From assembly GCF_000474275.2 (NCBI RefSeq), contig NZ_ATAE01000005.1, positions 241,348 to 305,347 of the forward strand: a stretch of 64,000 bases of DNA, in the 5' to 3' direction. This document shows, piece by piece, positions 51,988 through 60,610 of the stretch. The DNA comes from Alkalihalophilus marmarensis DSM 21297 (GTDB lineage: Bacteria > Bacillota > Bacilli > Bacillales > Bacillaceae_D). Position 1 is the first letter of the stretch. Every line of letters starts with the position of its first letter. The translations under genes were made by a program, and so were the position numbers. A model generated the notes under the pieces. It was not told the origin of the DNA. It saw only the letters and a program-made list of their open reading frames with translations, and did not search any database.

Positions 51988-52599
51988 TTATAACAACGGG
52001 AACAGCAGTAATAAGAATAGATCAAATATTAAGTGAGAAATAATCGCGATCCATAGGTTTCGTGTCTTCACATAAATATATGACCAGACAAAACCAGCAA
52101 TGAGGGCTGCTAATACTAATAGAATGCTTCCTGCGAATACATGAGCGAATGCATACAGCCCGGTTCCAAATAGTGCTGCTTTCATGGGAGTATAGCTCGT
52201 TAACAAGCGTTTCACGATAAAACCGCGCCAGAACCATTCTTCACCGGGAATAATAATTAAAAATAACCATACATAATGAATGGCTGCAGTAGGCTGGACA
52301 AGAGTATATAGTGCATGGAGCTGTTCCATTAAAGGCAGGCCGGTAAACTTGATCATCCATTTTCCAAAAGCAAACAATAAATAAAGCAGAATGCCACTAA
52401 TTATACCTATAAGCCAGCCGTTAAAGTTGATAGCCCTCACATCCATTTGGGTACAAGAGAAGGCATAGATGGTTAAAATAAATAAAGATAACGGGAATAA
52501 TAGCCAAAAATCAATCGGCTGCCAGTAAAAGCTAATAGCAAGAAAAATAATCGCTAATCCATAACCAAATGGTGTAGATTTTAATATGTGGTGGTTCAA
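51988..52599 (-). CDS. CPBP family intramembrane metalloprotease
   Basis: Membrane protein of ~203 residues with six or so helices and the three CPBP/Abi motifs: EEWFWRGF (EExxxR), FAHVFAG (FxxxH) and HLIFDLF (HxxxD). Relatives include CaaX-prenyl-type proteases and bacteriocin self-immunity proteins. Start put at TTG 52599, six bases after GAAGGA; the open frame reaches 52617. Monocistronic. Confidence 0.85.
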   Translation of the reverse strand: MNHHILKSTPFGYGLAIIFLAISFYWQPIDFWLLFPLSLFILTIYAFSCTQMDVRAINFNGWLIGIISGILLYLLFAFGKWMIKFTGLPLMEQLHALYTLVQPTAAIHYVWLFLIIIPGEEWFWRGFIVKRLLTSYTPMKAALFGTGLYAFAHVFAGSILLVLAALIAGFVWSYIYVKTRNLWIAIISHLIFDLFLLLLFPLL

Positions 52600-52687
52600 G
52601 TTCATTCCTTCTTTCAAAAGCAGTTTTGTTGATATACTCCGCTTACATTGATTATACTAAATCATACTTAATGAAGGAGTGATTTAG

Positions 52688-53116
52688 GTGGATACGTATA
52701 TTTTTACATATGAAACGACAGTAGATGCTCCCATTGAAGAGGTATGGTCTTTTTTTCATACAGCTGAAAATCTAGTTAAAATCACTTCATTTCCAACGAT
52801 TACCCTGCACTCTGATCCAGAAACAAGAGAAGGGAATACCATTCGCATGAAAATGGGGCTCGGACCTGTAGGGGCCGATTGGCATTCATACATTCAAGAA
52901 GTAAAGCCCCATGAATATTTCGTAGATGTGGGTGTGAAGCTTCCTTTTCCTCTGAAATCATGGCGACATACACATTCATTTGTAAAAAAAGGTGACTCAA
53001 CCGTGATGAGAGATATTGTTGAAATCCAATCACTCCTGCCGACTTCTATCCTCAAGCTGGCTCTTAACGGAATGTTCCGCGGGAGAGCAGATGCAGTTCG
53101 CCGCCATTTCCAATAG
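52688..53116 (+). CDS. SRPBCC (START-like) family protein
   Basis: 142-residue ligand-binding-fold protein: N-terminal strand-helix TYETTVDAPIEEVWSFFHTAENLVKI, central beta sheet and a long C-terminal helix. Such proteins bind hydrophobic ligands or act as cyclases; no function can be assigned. GTG start nine bases after GAAGGAG. Followed by a repeat array in place of a terminator. Confidence 0.82.
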   Translation: MDTYIFTYETTVDAPIEEVWSFFHTAENLVKITSFPTITLHSDPETREGNTIRMKMGLGPVGADWHSYIQEVKPHEYFVDVGVKLPFPLKSWRHTHSFVKKGDSTVMRDIVEIQSLLPTSILKLALNGMFRGRADAVRRHFQ

Positions 53117-53171
53117 GCTTTAATCTTACTTCAGCCCGCAGCTAAGAATGCTTTTGTATCTTTTCAGCTTC

Positions 53172-53357
53172 TATATGCGCCTGTTGGTCGAACAATTGAG
53201 TTTGTCCTCCTGCTATATGCGCCGGTTCACGGCTCAATTGCGCGCATCCATTGTTATTGCGCCTGTTAAGCCTGCTTATGCGTCACTGCTAAGCTGAATT
53301 GTATTCTTTCCCAGTGTTATTGCGTCACTCACTCTGCACTTGTTTTTTTGCATCGCT
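53172..53357. repeat. ~21-bp degenerate tandem array (TTATTGCGTCACT type)
   Basis: Copies of TTATTGCGYC at 53172, 53214, 53235, 53254, 53276, 53317 and 53345 (TATATGCGCC, CAATTGCGCG, TTATGCGTCACT, TTATTGCGTCACT variants), with weaker copies near 53193 and 53297. Steps are ~21 bases or twice that. It fills the 315-base gap before the namA terminator; no frame looks coding. Confidence 0.8.
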
Positions 53358-53400
53358 CCCAAACTCACATCCCCCGCACTTGCAACCATATAATCAAAAC

Positions 53401-53428
53401 AAAAGGCTGCCCGCATAGGCAGCCTTTT
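53401..53428 (-). terminator. Terminator of namA
   Basis: AAAAGGCTGCC (53401-53411) pairs with GGCAGCCTTTT (53418-53428). Confidence 0.85.
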
Positions 53429-53431
53429 CTG

Positions 53432-54451
53432 TTAGTTCCAGCCTCGTTCATATGGAGTTGGAGCTTCGATTTTTGTATTTAATTCAAGTGCTGCCTGGCG
53501 TGGCCAGTACGGGTTTCTGAGTAATTCACGACCGATAAAGATGAGATCGGCTCGTTCGTTTCGTAAGATTTCTTCTGCTTGCAGTCCTGATGTAATCATT
53601 CCTACAGCTCCGGTTGCAATTCCCGCTTCGCGTCTTATTGTTTCGGCATATTTCACCTGATAGCCAGGATAAACAGGAATAGCGGCCGGTACGACAGCAC
53701 CAGAGCTTGTGTCAATTAAATCGACACCTTGCTCTTTTAGCCATGCAGACAGCTGAATGAAATCTTCCATCGTGTTGCCGCCGTCTGCATACTCGCAAGC
53801 CGAGAGGCGGACGAATAGAGGGCCATTCCATACCGTCTTTACTTCATCCACAATTTTTCTCAGAAAAAGATATCTTGCTTCTAAAGAGCCGCCATATTCA
53901 TCGTTTCGTTTATTTGTTAATGGTGAAAGAAATTCATTAATTAAGTAACCGTGTGCACCATGCAGCTCAATTACATCAAAGCCTGCTTCTTTCGCACGAA
54001 GGGCACCTTGTTTAAAGGCTTCAATCGTCTCTTCAATTTGAGCGGTGCTCATCTCAACAGGTGTGCGCATTTCTTCATTAAAAGCCAATGCAGAAGGGGC
54101 AAAAATATCACCTTCAACCATAGATTTGCGCCCGGCGTGAGCAAGTTGTATCGCAGCTTTTGCTCCATGTGCTTGAATTCTCTCAACTACTTCTTTTAAC
54201 CCTTCAACATGAGCATCTTCCCATATTCCGAGGTCTTGATCCGAGATACGGCCTTGAGGATTTACTGCCGTTGCTTCTATCATGACCAGACCAGCCTGAC
54301 CAATTGCTCTTGCTTCATAATGAGCAAGGTGAAAAGGACGTGTCTTGCCATCTTTTGTATCACTTGAGTACATGCACATAGGTGACATGACAATTCTATT
54401 TTTTATCTCAACGTCTTTTATTTTATATGGCGAAAAAAGCATGCGGTTCAA
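53432..54451 (-). CDS. namA: NADPH dehydrogenase NamA (old yellow enzyme, YqjM type)
   Basis: FMN-dependent ene-reductase. Seen: [14 protein letters not shown] (contains the YqjM-type Cys near FMN), [35 protein letters not shown] (substrate His pair region), [10 protein letters not shown] and the C-terminal YERGW that caps the neighbour subunit's active site. 339 residues from TTG 54451, nine bases after AAGGAG; the length equals B. subtilis YqjM (338). Reduces alpha,beta-unsaturated carbonyls and nitro compounds, probably in detoxification. Confidence 0.95.
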   Translation of the reverse strand: MNRMLFSPYKIKDVEIKNRIVMSPMCMYSSDTKDGKTRPFHLAHYEARAIGQAGLVMIEATAVNPQGRISDQDLGIWEDAHVEGLKEVVERIQAHGAKAAIQLAHAGRKSMVEGDIFAPSALAFNEEMRTPVEMSTAQIEETIEAFKQGALRAKEAGFDVIELHGAHGYLINEFLSPLTNKRNDEYGGSLEARYLFLRKIVDEVKTVWNGPLFVRLSACEYADGGNTMEDFIQLSAWLKEQGVDLIDTSSGAVVPAAIPVYPGYQVKYAETIRREAGIATGAVGMITSGLQAEEILRNERADLIFIGRELLRNPYWPRQAALELNTKIEAPTPYERGWN

Positions 54452-54502
54452 CGACATCATCTCCTTAAACTCTTGCTGCTGATTTATAAGTTTATAGTTT
54501 GT

Positions 54503-54961
54503 TTAATTGGCTTCTACTTGATGCAGGTATTTACTAACTAGGGCTAAGATCGAACGCCTGGTTAATAGGGCAATAAACGAATCGTCCTCATCAAGTACGC
54601 ATATAAAAGGGTGATTAATGACCAGAGTAAGTGCCTTGGCGAACGTTTCATCTATGTAGATTGTAGGGACCTCTTTATCCATTACATCGCCGACGCTTTT
54701 TTCAGACAAGCGGTCCATTTCAATTTGCTCAAGGCCTAATAGTGAATCTAAGATTAATGATTTACTAATCAATCCATGTAATTTAAAGGAAGGATCAAGT
54801 ACTGGGATCGCAGTATAACCGGATTTAATAAGAACAAGAAGGGCATGTTCTAGTGGGTTTGCTAAATGAACGTGAGCCACTTTTTCACTTGGAATAAGCA
54901 TATCGAAGATTTCAGGTTCTGACAGCGGCTTATTTTTTAAATGCTGGATCATCTTAATCAC
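54503..54961 (-). CDS. darB: CBS-domain cyclic-di-AMP receptor DarB/CbpB
   Basis: 152-residue protein with a CBS pair: AHVHLANPLEHALLVLIKSGYTAIPVLDPSFKLHGLISKS and the second domain ending with FICVLDEDDSFIALLTRRSIL. The first domain matches B. subtilis DarB (YkuL), which when free of cyclic-di-AMP stimulates the Rel ppGpp synthetase and pyruvate carboxylase. The start is uncertain (GTG 54961 or ATG 54952). Monocistronic. Confidence 0.88.
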   Translation of the reverse strand: MIKMIQHLKNKPLSEPEIFDMLIPSEKVAHVHLANPLEHALLVLIKSGYTAIPVLDPSFKLHGLISKSLILDSLLGLEQIEMDRLSEKSVGDVMDKEVPTIYIDETFAKALTLVINHPFICVLDEDDSFIALLTRRSILALVSKYLHQVEAN

Positions 54962-55112
54962 TTCTTTATCTAAGATTTGGAAAACATCACATCTCTTCTA
55001 TCCTACAAGTGAAAGTGGATTATTGTCAACGGAACTGCCTGATTTAAACACTTTTATAAAGTATGAGCATCCACGGTTCAGGCCAAACTAAGATATAAAA
55101 AAGGTGAGATGT

Positions 55113-55364
55113 ATGCATACAAAACAAACGGTAAGGTACATATGCGAGATTTACTCTTCAGGTAATGAATATTTCTATAAAAGAGAGTTAATTACACATG
55201 ATAGTTGGGACAATATTGATTCATTAAGCTGGTCTGCACTTAGACCGATCTCAAAAAGTACTTTTATGAAAAGAAAAAAAGAGGGATATAAAACGGAAAT
55301 TGAAAGAGTAGACAGACCTCCTGCAAAAGTGATTGCTTTTCCTGCAATACCTTCCCGCGATTGA
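55113..55364 (+). CDS. Small hypothetical protein
   Basis: 83 residues, basic and aromatic-rich, not recognised. The sequence YICEIYSSGNEYFYKRELITHDSWDN looks soluble, with a likely N-terminal strand pair. AAGGTGAG precedes ATG 55113; an in-frame GTG at 55104 overlaps this site. Not related to neighbours. Confidence 0.55.
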   Translation: MHTKQTVRYICEIYSSGNEYFYKRELITHDSWDNIDSLSWSALRPISKSTFMKRKKEGYKTEIERVDRPPAKVIAFPAIPSRD

Positions 55365-55539
55365 TGAAGAATACGTGAACAAATCGTGAAAAATCGCATC
55401 AAATTATCCCTGCAGACCGAGTCTTAATAATGACTTCTTATCCTGAATCAGCTACACTATACAGAGCAGAGTTCTATATTCGATTGAAAAAGTCAGCTCA
55501 CATAAATATCGACTGATTCAGTATGAGAGCAGGGTATAG

Positions 55540-56343
55540 ATGATTGGAATGATTGGAGCGATTAGGAAAATGAAGAAAAAAATGAGTGCTTTTCTTGGCG
55601 TTATAGCAGCAGGGTTTCTGCTTGCCGGCTGTAACTTAGTCACATTTGTAGAAGAAGAAACATTAAGTCTCCCGCTAGCCGAACATGAGCTGCTTGAGGT
55701 GGTACATGAAGAAGGAGAAGTAACGATAACGGGAGAAGAAGGACTTGAAGAAATTATAGTCGAAGTGAAATACGAGGTTCTAGGTGAAGAGTTAGAGGAA
55801 GCCGAGAGCTTCTACCGAGCGAATACGGCGGTATCGCTTGAAAGCGCGGGGGAAGCTGCTAAATTAATTACTTCCATCAAAAGAGGATCAAATCAAGAGC
55901 AAGCAAATATCCATCTAGATATCAAAGTTCCAGAGGATCTTCCCATCGTATACCGGCAGAAAGAGGGCGGATTTGAAGCCTCAAATTTATCTGGTGATAT
56001 TACAGTTCAGCACGGGCGAGGTGCACTTGCTATGAGCGATATTAGCGGCGATATTACGCTGACAGATGGTGCAGGAGCAGCTTCTTTTGAACGGATCACG
56101 GGTCAGCTGCAACTAAACATCAATGCAGGGGCTACGTCTATTTCAGAGTCTAATGGAACGGTATTATTTACAGCTGGATCAGGGGATGTAACTATTTCTA
56201 ATCATAACGGAGACATTACTCTAAGGAGCGGCAATGGGGATATAGCCATTAATAATATTGATGGAAATGTAACCATATTAGAGTCTAAAGGCGGTAAGCT
56301 TGAGATTGAGGGTGTCACAGGAGAAGTAAAAACCCCTGAATAA
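55540..56343 (+). CDS. DUF4097-type beta-helix lipoprotein
   Basis: Exported lipoprotein: signal peptide with LAGC lipobox (Cys31 in the long reading), a short acidic region, then a right-handed beta-solenoid with ~10-residue turns (NLSGDITV, DISGDITL, SGDVTISNHNGDITLRSGNGDIAI), the DUF4097/LiaX-like fold. Relatives act in envelope stress or adhesion. Start is uncertain: ATG 55540, 55570 (MKKKMSAF) or 55582; the first codons sit in a 9-bp repeat (GATTGGAAT/GATTGGAGC). Confidence 0.8.
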   Translation: MIGMIGAIRKMKKKMSAFLGVIAAGFLLAGCNLVTFVEEETLSLPLAEHELLEVVHEEGEVTITGEEGLEEIIVEVKYEVLGEELEEAESFYRANTAVSLESAGEAAKLITSIKRGSNQEQANIHLDIKVPEDLPIVYRQKEGGFEASNLSGDITVQHGRGALAMSDISGDITLTDGAGAASFERITGQLQLNINAGATSISESNGTVLFTAGSGDVTISNHNGDITLRSGNGDIAINNIDGNVTILESKGGKLEIEGVTGEVKTPE

Positions 56344-56363
56344 AATATTAATGAATTAGTATA

Positions 56364-56387
56364 AAGTCGCTACATGCGGCTTTTTTA
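56364..56387 (+). terminator. Intrinsic terminator of DUF4097 gene
   Basis: AAGTCGC (56364-56370) pairs with GCGGCTT (56376-56382), then T4. Confidence 0.75.
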
Positions 56388-56448
56388 TTTTGTGGAAATT
56401 TCAGGATGAGAATTAGTGCCCAATTTTTCAAAAAAGTTAGAAGGATCA

Positions 56449-56477
56449 TTGACAATTTGGAGATAGATGGATAGAAT
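56449..56477 (+). promoter_or_regulatory. Sigma-A promoter of yezD/sulfate genes
   Basis: TTGACA (56449-56454), 17 bases, TAGAAT (56472-56477); 72 bases before yezD. Confidence 0.75.
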
Positions 56478-56548
56478 ACTATTAAACTAATAATTCATAT
56501 CAAATTACAAGGAATTAAACTTCTCCTAATATAAAAGAGGAGGTCAAT

Positions 56549-56692
56549 ATGAGTAAACAAACAGAGTGGGAGCTCCTTTCAGAACGATTACAAGCCATGC
56601 TGAAAAATTTACAATACGGATCAGTCACGATTGTGGTGCAAGATGGGAAAATTGTTCAACTTGAAAAAAATGAAAAACAGCGATTGAAATAG
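56549..56692 (+). CDS. yezD: YezD family small protein (DUF2292)
   Basis: 47-residue protein: N-terminal helix then LQYGSVTIVVQDGKIVQLEK, the DUF2292 signature. Such genes regularly sit next to sulfur-assimilation operons. GAGGAGG five to six bases before the ATG. It lies between the promoter and a strong terminator ahead of cysH. Function unknown; the location suggests a role in sulfur metabolism or its control. Confidence 0.88.
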   Translation: MSKQTEWELLSERLQAMLKNLQYGSVTIVVQDGKIVQLEKNEKQRLK

Positions 56693-56715
56693 CTAGCTGA
56701 CTAGACAAACTAGAG

Positions 56716-56757
56716 GCGGCATTCAAAAGGGAAACCCTTTTTGAATGCCGCTTTTTT
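56716..56757 (+). terminator. Intrinsic terminator between yezD and cysH
   Basis: A ~16-bp stem (GCGGCATTCAAAAGGG side, from 56716) with CCCTTTTTGAATGCCGC (56735-56751), then T6. It ends 22 bases before the cysH start codon, and no separate promoter is evident between it and the gene. Confidence 0.88.
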
Positions 56758-56778
56758 AATCTAAAAGGAGGGACAATA

Positions 56779-57507
56779 ATGGAGGTCACCTATCAATCCT
56801 TACATGAAAAGGATTATAAAAGTCTAAATGACCAATTGAAAAATAAAGACAGCTTAGATGTTTTAAAGTGGGCCTATCAAACATTTGGGGATGAATTAGT
56901 CTACTCCTGCAGTTTCGGTGCAGAAGGTATGGTGTTGATTGATCTTATTTCAAAGGTTAAAAAAGATGCAAAGATTGTCTTTTTAGATACGGATTTTCAT
57001 TTTAAAGAAACGTATGAATTGATAGAGCAAGTGAAACAGAAATATCCGGCACTTACAATAGAATTAAAGAAGCCGTCTTTAACCCCAGTTGAACAGTCGG
57101 AAATACATGGAGAAGAGCTATGGAAAACGAATCCAGATCTATGCTGCCAGCTGCGCAAGCTTACTCCTCTTGAATCAGTTTTAAGTGAACATCAAGCATG
57201 GATTTCAGGATTGCGGCGAGAGCAGTCTCCTACACGAGCAAATACGCAGTTTATAAACAAAGATCAACGTTTTCAATCGATTAAAGTTTGCCCGTTGATT
57301 CATTGGACGGAAGAAGAAATTTGGATGTACATCAAACTCCACAAGCTGCCTTATAACGCGCTTCATGATCAGAATTTTCCGAGTATTGGCTGTGAATTCT
57401 GTACGAAGCCTGTTCAACCTGGTGAGGACCCCAGAAGCGGTAGGTGGGCAGGCTCGGCCAAAACGGAATGCGGCTTACATTTAGGTGAAAAACAAAAAAA
57501 TAATTAA
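56779..57507 (+). CDS. cysH: Adenylylsulfate/phosphoadenylylsulfate reductase CysH
   Basis: Reduces APS or PAPS to sulfite using thioredoxin. Iron-sulfur ligands: Cys122-Cys123 (LCCQLRK) and Cys205/Cys208 (GCEFC); catalytic Cys231 in ECGLH. The presence of the [4Fe-4S] cysteines points to the APS-type or dual-specificity enzyme of Gram-positives. 242 residues, soluble. AAAGGAGGGA start site. First gene of cysH-sat-cysP-cysC. Confidence 0.94.
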   Translation: MEVTYQSLHEKDYKSLNDQLKNKDSLDVLKWAYQTFGDELVYSCSFGAEGMVLIDLISKVKKDAKIVFLDTDFHFKETYELIEQVKQKYPALTIELKKPSLTPVEQSEIHGEELWKTNPDLCCQLRKLTPLESVLSEHQAWISGLRREQSPTRANTQFINKDQRFQSIKVCPLIHWTEEEIWMYIKLHKLPYNALHDQNFPSIGCEFCTKPVQPGEDPRSGRWAGSAKTECGLHLGEKQKNN

Positions 57508-57526
57508 TTTAATGGAGGAATAAATC

Positions 57527-58672
57527 ATGTCAACAATCAAACCACATGGCGGAACCCTAATAAACCGGTATGAACCAGATACAGCACTTGATGGAATCTT
57601 AAAGGAAATTGAGCTCGATTCGTTTGCATTATCTGACCTAGAATTAATTGGGATTGGAGCGTTCAGTCCTTTAACAGGATTTTTAGGGAAAGAAGACTAC
57701 TTATCTGTTGTAGAGAACATGAGATTAAAAGACGGAACGGTATGGAGTATTCCTGTTACATTACCGGTTTCAGAAGACAAGGCAAGTGAGCTTTCGGTCG
57801 GCGAGAAAGTTAAATTAACATTTGAAGGGGAGGTATACGGTGCGATTGAGGTTAGGGAAATCTTTGAACCTGATAAAGAAAGAGAGGCAGAGCAGGTTTA
57901 TCGTACCTCAGATCTTGCTCATCCTGGAGTAGCTAAGCTCCTAGATCGTCCCGATGTATATGTAGCGGGTCCGATTACATTAATTAAACGGGTTGAAAGA
58001 GGCCGTTTTCAATCTTATCACTTAGACCCAGTGGAAACACGTAAAACCTTTACAGATCTAGGTTGGAAGAGAGTCGTTGGTTTTCAAACGAGAAACCCTG
58101 TACATCGTGCTCATGAGTATATTCAAAAAACAGCATTAGAAATTGTAGACGGCTTATTTTTGAATCCGTTAGTCGGAGATACAAAGGCTGACGATATCCC
58201 TGCGGATGTAAGGATGGAAAGTTATGAAGTCTTACTTGATAAATATTATCCAAAAGACCGTGTCTTCCTAGCAGTATTTCCAGCTGCGATGAGATATGCA
58301 GGACCGCGTGAAGCTATATTCCATGCGCTTGTTCGTAAAAACTATGGCTGCACTCACTTTATTGTAGGCAGAGACCATGCGGGTGTGGGTGATTATTACG
58401 GTACCTACGATGCTCAGTTGATTTTTGGAAACTTTACTGAAGATGAGCTTGGGATCACACCATTATTTTTTGAGCATAGCTTTTATTGCAAGGCATGCGG
58501 AAACATGGCTTCCACAAAAACTTGCCCGCATGGGAAAGAAGATCATGTTATCCTCTCAGGCACAAAGGTTCGTGAGATGCTTAGTAACGGAATCACTCCG
58601 CCGCCTGAGTTTAGTCGAAAAGAGGTCATTGAAGTCTTAATTAAAGGCATGCAGAAAAGTGTTCATGCTTAG
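57527..58672 (+). CDS. sat: Sulfate adenylyltransferase (ATP sulfurylase)
   Basis: Makes APS from ATP and sulfate. Seen: the [13 protein letters not shown] nucleotide motif (QTRNP, HxxH-type), [13 protein letters not shown] and the Cys-rich [14 protein letters not shown] zinc-like loop. 381 residues, as in B. subtilis Sat. ATG follows TGGAGGA. 19 bases after cysH, co-transcribed. Confidence 0.96.
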   Translation: MSTIKPHGGTLINRYEPDTALDGILKEIELDSFALSDLELIGIGAFSPLTGFLGKEDYLSVVENMRLKDGTVWSIPVTLPVSEDKASELSVGEKVKLTFEGEVYGAIEVREIFEPDKEREAEQVYRTSDLAHPGVAKLLDRPDVYVAGPITLIKRVERGRFQSYHLDPVETRKTFTDLGWKRVVGFQTRNPVHRAHEYIQKTALEIVDGLFLNPLVGDTKADDIPADVRMESYEVLLDKYYPKDRVFLAVFPAAMRYAGPREAIFHALVRKNYGCTHFIVGRDHAGVGDYYGTYDAQLIFGNFTEDELGITPLFFEHSFYCKACGNMASTKTCPHGKEDHVILSGTKVREMLSNGITPPPEFSRKEVIEVLIKGMQKSVHA

Positions 58673-58799
58673 TAGGTGAATGAAACATGGTATGACAAGG
58701 AAGGGTCAGTCGTCATAGTCTGAGGCGATGAAAGATTTACCTCAAACCGTTTTAGACCATCCTGCATGACACATTGAAAAAGAAAGTAGGCGAGCAGGC

Positions 58800-59876
58800 A
58801 TGTTGACGATTGCAGCGTTTGCCATTGCATTCTTCTTTGCAATGAATATTGGAGCAAGTGGAACAGCAGCTGCTATGGGGCCAGCCTATGGCAGCGGGGC
58901 TGTACCAAATAAACGGATTGCGATGCTTCTTGTAGGAGTGTTTGCATTCTTAGGGGCACTGGCCGGCGGCGAAGTAGTTCGGACGATCGGCAGCGGCATC
59001 ATTCCTGCTGATATTGTAGATGTTGAGTTAGTAATCATTATTTTAGCATCAGCATGCTTAACTTTATTTATAGCCAATTTACTAGGCATTCCATTATCAA
59101 CAAGTGAAGTCGTAGTAGGGGCGATTGTTGGGGCGGGTATAGCTTATCAAGCTCTTTACTTCGATAAATTGTTAGTTATTGTATCATTTTGGGTGATTGT
59201 CCCGGTTGTTGCGTTTATAGTTGCCTACTTAGCCGGTCACCTTGTAAATAAAGCGGAAAAAAAGTGGCCTCTCTTAACGGGTAAAGGGAAGTGGAGAAAA
59301 CCATTAGTCATTCTATTAATAGTCTGTGGCTGCTTAGAAGCATTTGCAGCTGGCATGAACAATGTAGCCAATGCAGTTGGCCCTCTTGTTGGGGCAGGGT
59401 TGATTGATGTGAGGACAGCTGTATTATTTGGAGGGGCTTTTGTCGCCTTGGGAGCACTGCTTTTAGGTGGAAAGGTGCTTGAAACAAACGGGAAAAAGAT
59501 CACTAGACTCTCACTATTGCAAGGAAGCACGGTTTCCATTACAGGCGGCGGATTAGTCATTGTTGCGTCATTGTTCGGACTGCCGGTGCCACTGACTCAA
59601 GTGACGACTGGAGCCATTGTAGGAATTGGCACCGCTAAAAACGGGTTTAGGTTATGGCAAAAAGGCATTTTGAAGCAAATTGCCAAAGTGTGGGTAGTAT
59701 CTCCGGTATTTTCTCTTGTGATGAGTTACGGATTGATTCTACTGTTTAGGCAAGCAGATTACTATACGTTTTTCGTTATCTTTAGTGTTTTCGTAGCAAC
59801 TATTGGTTCGATCAGCCTCTATATACAGGTGAAAACGGAACGACGAACAACTTATGATGAAGGTGGAGGAATCTAA
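58800..59876 (+). CDS. cysP: PiT-family sulfate permease CysP
   Basis: Membrane protein of 358 residues with about 11 helices in two halves, each holding the PiT signature: FFFAMNIGASGTAAAMG (~residue 10) and AAGMNNVANAVGPLVGAGL (~185). PiT proteins usually move phosphate; within cysH-sat-cysC clusters of Bacillus the member is the sulfate permease CysP, so sulfate is inferred from context. The ribosome site is weak; 127 bases separate it from sat. Confidence 0.9.
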   Translation: MLTIAAFAIAFFFAMNIGASGTAAAMGPAYGSGAVPNKRIAMLLVGVFAFLGALAGGEVVRTIGSGIIPADIVDVELVIIILASACLTLFIANLLGIPLSTSEVVVGAIVGAGIAYQALYFDKLLVIVSFWVIVPVVAFIVAYLAGHLVNKAEKKWPLLTGKGKWRKPLVILLIVCGCLEAFAAGMNNVANAVGPLVGAGLIDVRTAVLFGGAFVALGALLLGGKVLETNGKKITRLSLLQGSTVSITGGGLVIVASLFGLPVPLTQVTTGAIVGIGTAKNGFRLWQKGILKQIAKVWVVSPVFSLVMSYGLILLFRQADYYTFFVIFSVFVATIGSISLYIQVKTERRTTYDEGGGI

Positions 59877-59943
59877 TAGATCATCATTTGGTTTACCCTA
59901 AAAACATAGTAAAACGATCAAATTAATTGGAGTGGTGTACAGG

Positions 59944-60549
59944 ATGGCTAATCAAAAAACTAACAATATCGTTTGGCATGAAGCAGCGATTACAAAAAAA
60001 GAACGTCAAAAAAAGAATGGACATCGCAGTGCCATATTGTGGTTTACCGGGCTGTCTGGAGCTGGAAAATCCACATTAGCTAATGCGCTTGAACAGGAAT
60101 TGTTTAAACGTGGTTTAAGCAGTTATATCCTTGATGGAGATAATGTTCGACATGGTTTAAATAAAGGGTTGGGGTTTAGTGATGATGACCGGAAAGAGAA
60201 CATTAGAAGAATTGGTGAAGTGGCAAAATTATTTGTAGATGCTGGCAGTATTGTCTGCACAGCCTTCATTTCTCCTTTTAAAGAAGATCGCAACAATGTT
60301 CGAGCGTTAGTTGAGGATGATGAGTTTATTGAGATTTATGTAAAAGCCTCTCTTGAAACATGTGAATCTCGTGACCCGAAAGGCTTATACAAAAAAGCAC
60401 GCACTGGAGAAATCCCGGAATTTACAGGAATTAGTTCCCCTTACGAAGAACCTGACCATCCAGAGCTGACGATTGACTCAGACTCTTTAAGTGTTGAGCA
60501 GTCCGTTGAGAAAATTACCTTGTACTTAGCAGATCGAGGCATCATTTAA
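59944..60549 (+). CDS. cysC: Adenylylsulfate kinase CysC
   Basis: Phosphorylates APS to PAPS. P-loop GLSGAGKS (36-43), [10 protein letters not shown], and the [13 protein letters not shown] segment after the catalytic region; FVKA-like IYVKASLE. 201 residues from ATG 59944 (MANQKTN); the GTG at 59932 overlaps the GGAGTGG ribosome site. Last gene of the sulfate cluster; the presence of both CysC and an Fe-S CysH means either APS or PAPS could be the reductase substrate. Confidence 0.94.
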   Translation: MANQKTNNIVWHEAAITKKERQKKNGHRSAILWFTGLSGAGKSTLANALEQELFKRGLSSYILDGDNVRHGLNKGLGFSDDDRKENIRRIGEVAKLFVDAGSIVCTAFISPFKEDRNNVRALVEDDEFIEIYVKASLETCESRDPKGLYKKARTGEIPEFTGISSPYEEPDHPELTIDSDSLSVEQSVEKITLYLADRGII

Positions 60550-60554
60550 GAAGA

Positions 60555-60602
60555 AAGAAACACGGTCCGAGCATCATTATGCTGCTCACCGTGTTTCTTT
60601 TT
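60555..60602. terminator. Bidirectional terminator
   Basis: AAGAAACACGGT (60555-60566) pairs with ACCGTGTTTCTT (60588-60599) between cysC and the subtilase. Confidence 0.88.
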
Positions 60603-60610
60603 CGTCATGA

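Noticed and set aside
53172..53357. CRISPR array
   Set aside because: Repeats are ~13 bases, degenerate, with ~8-base gaps; there are no uniform repeats, spacers or cas genes.
56344..56778. SAM (S-box) riboswitch before the sulfate genes
   Set aside because: No S-box core sequence is present; only a simple promoter and two terminators.
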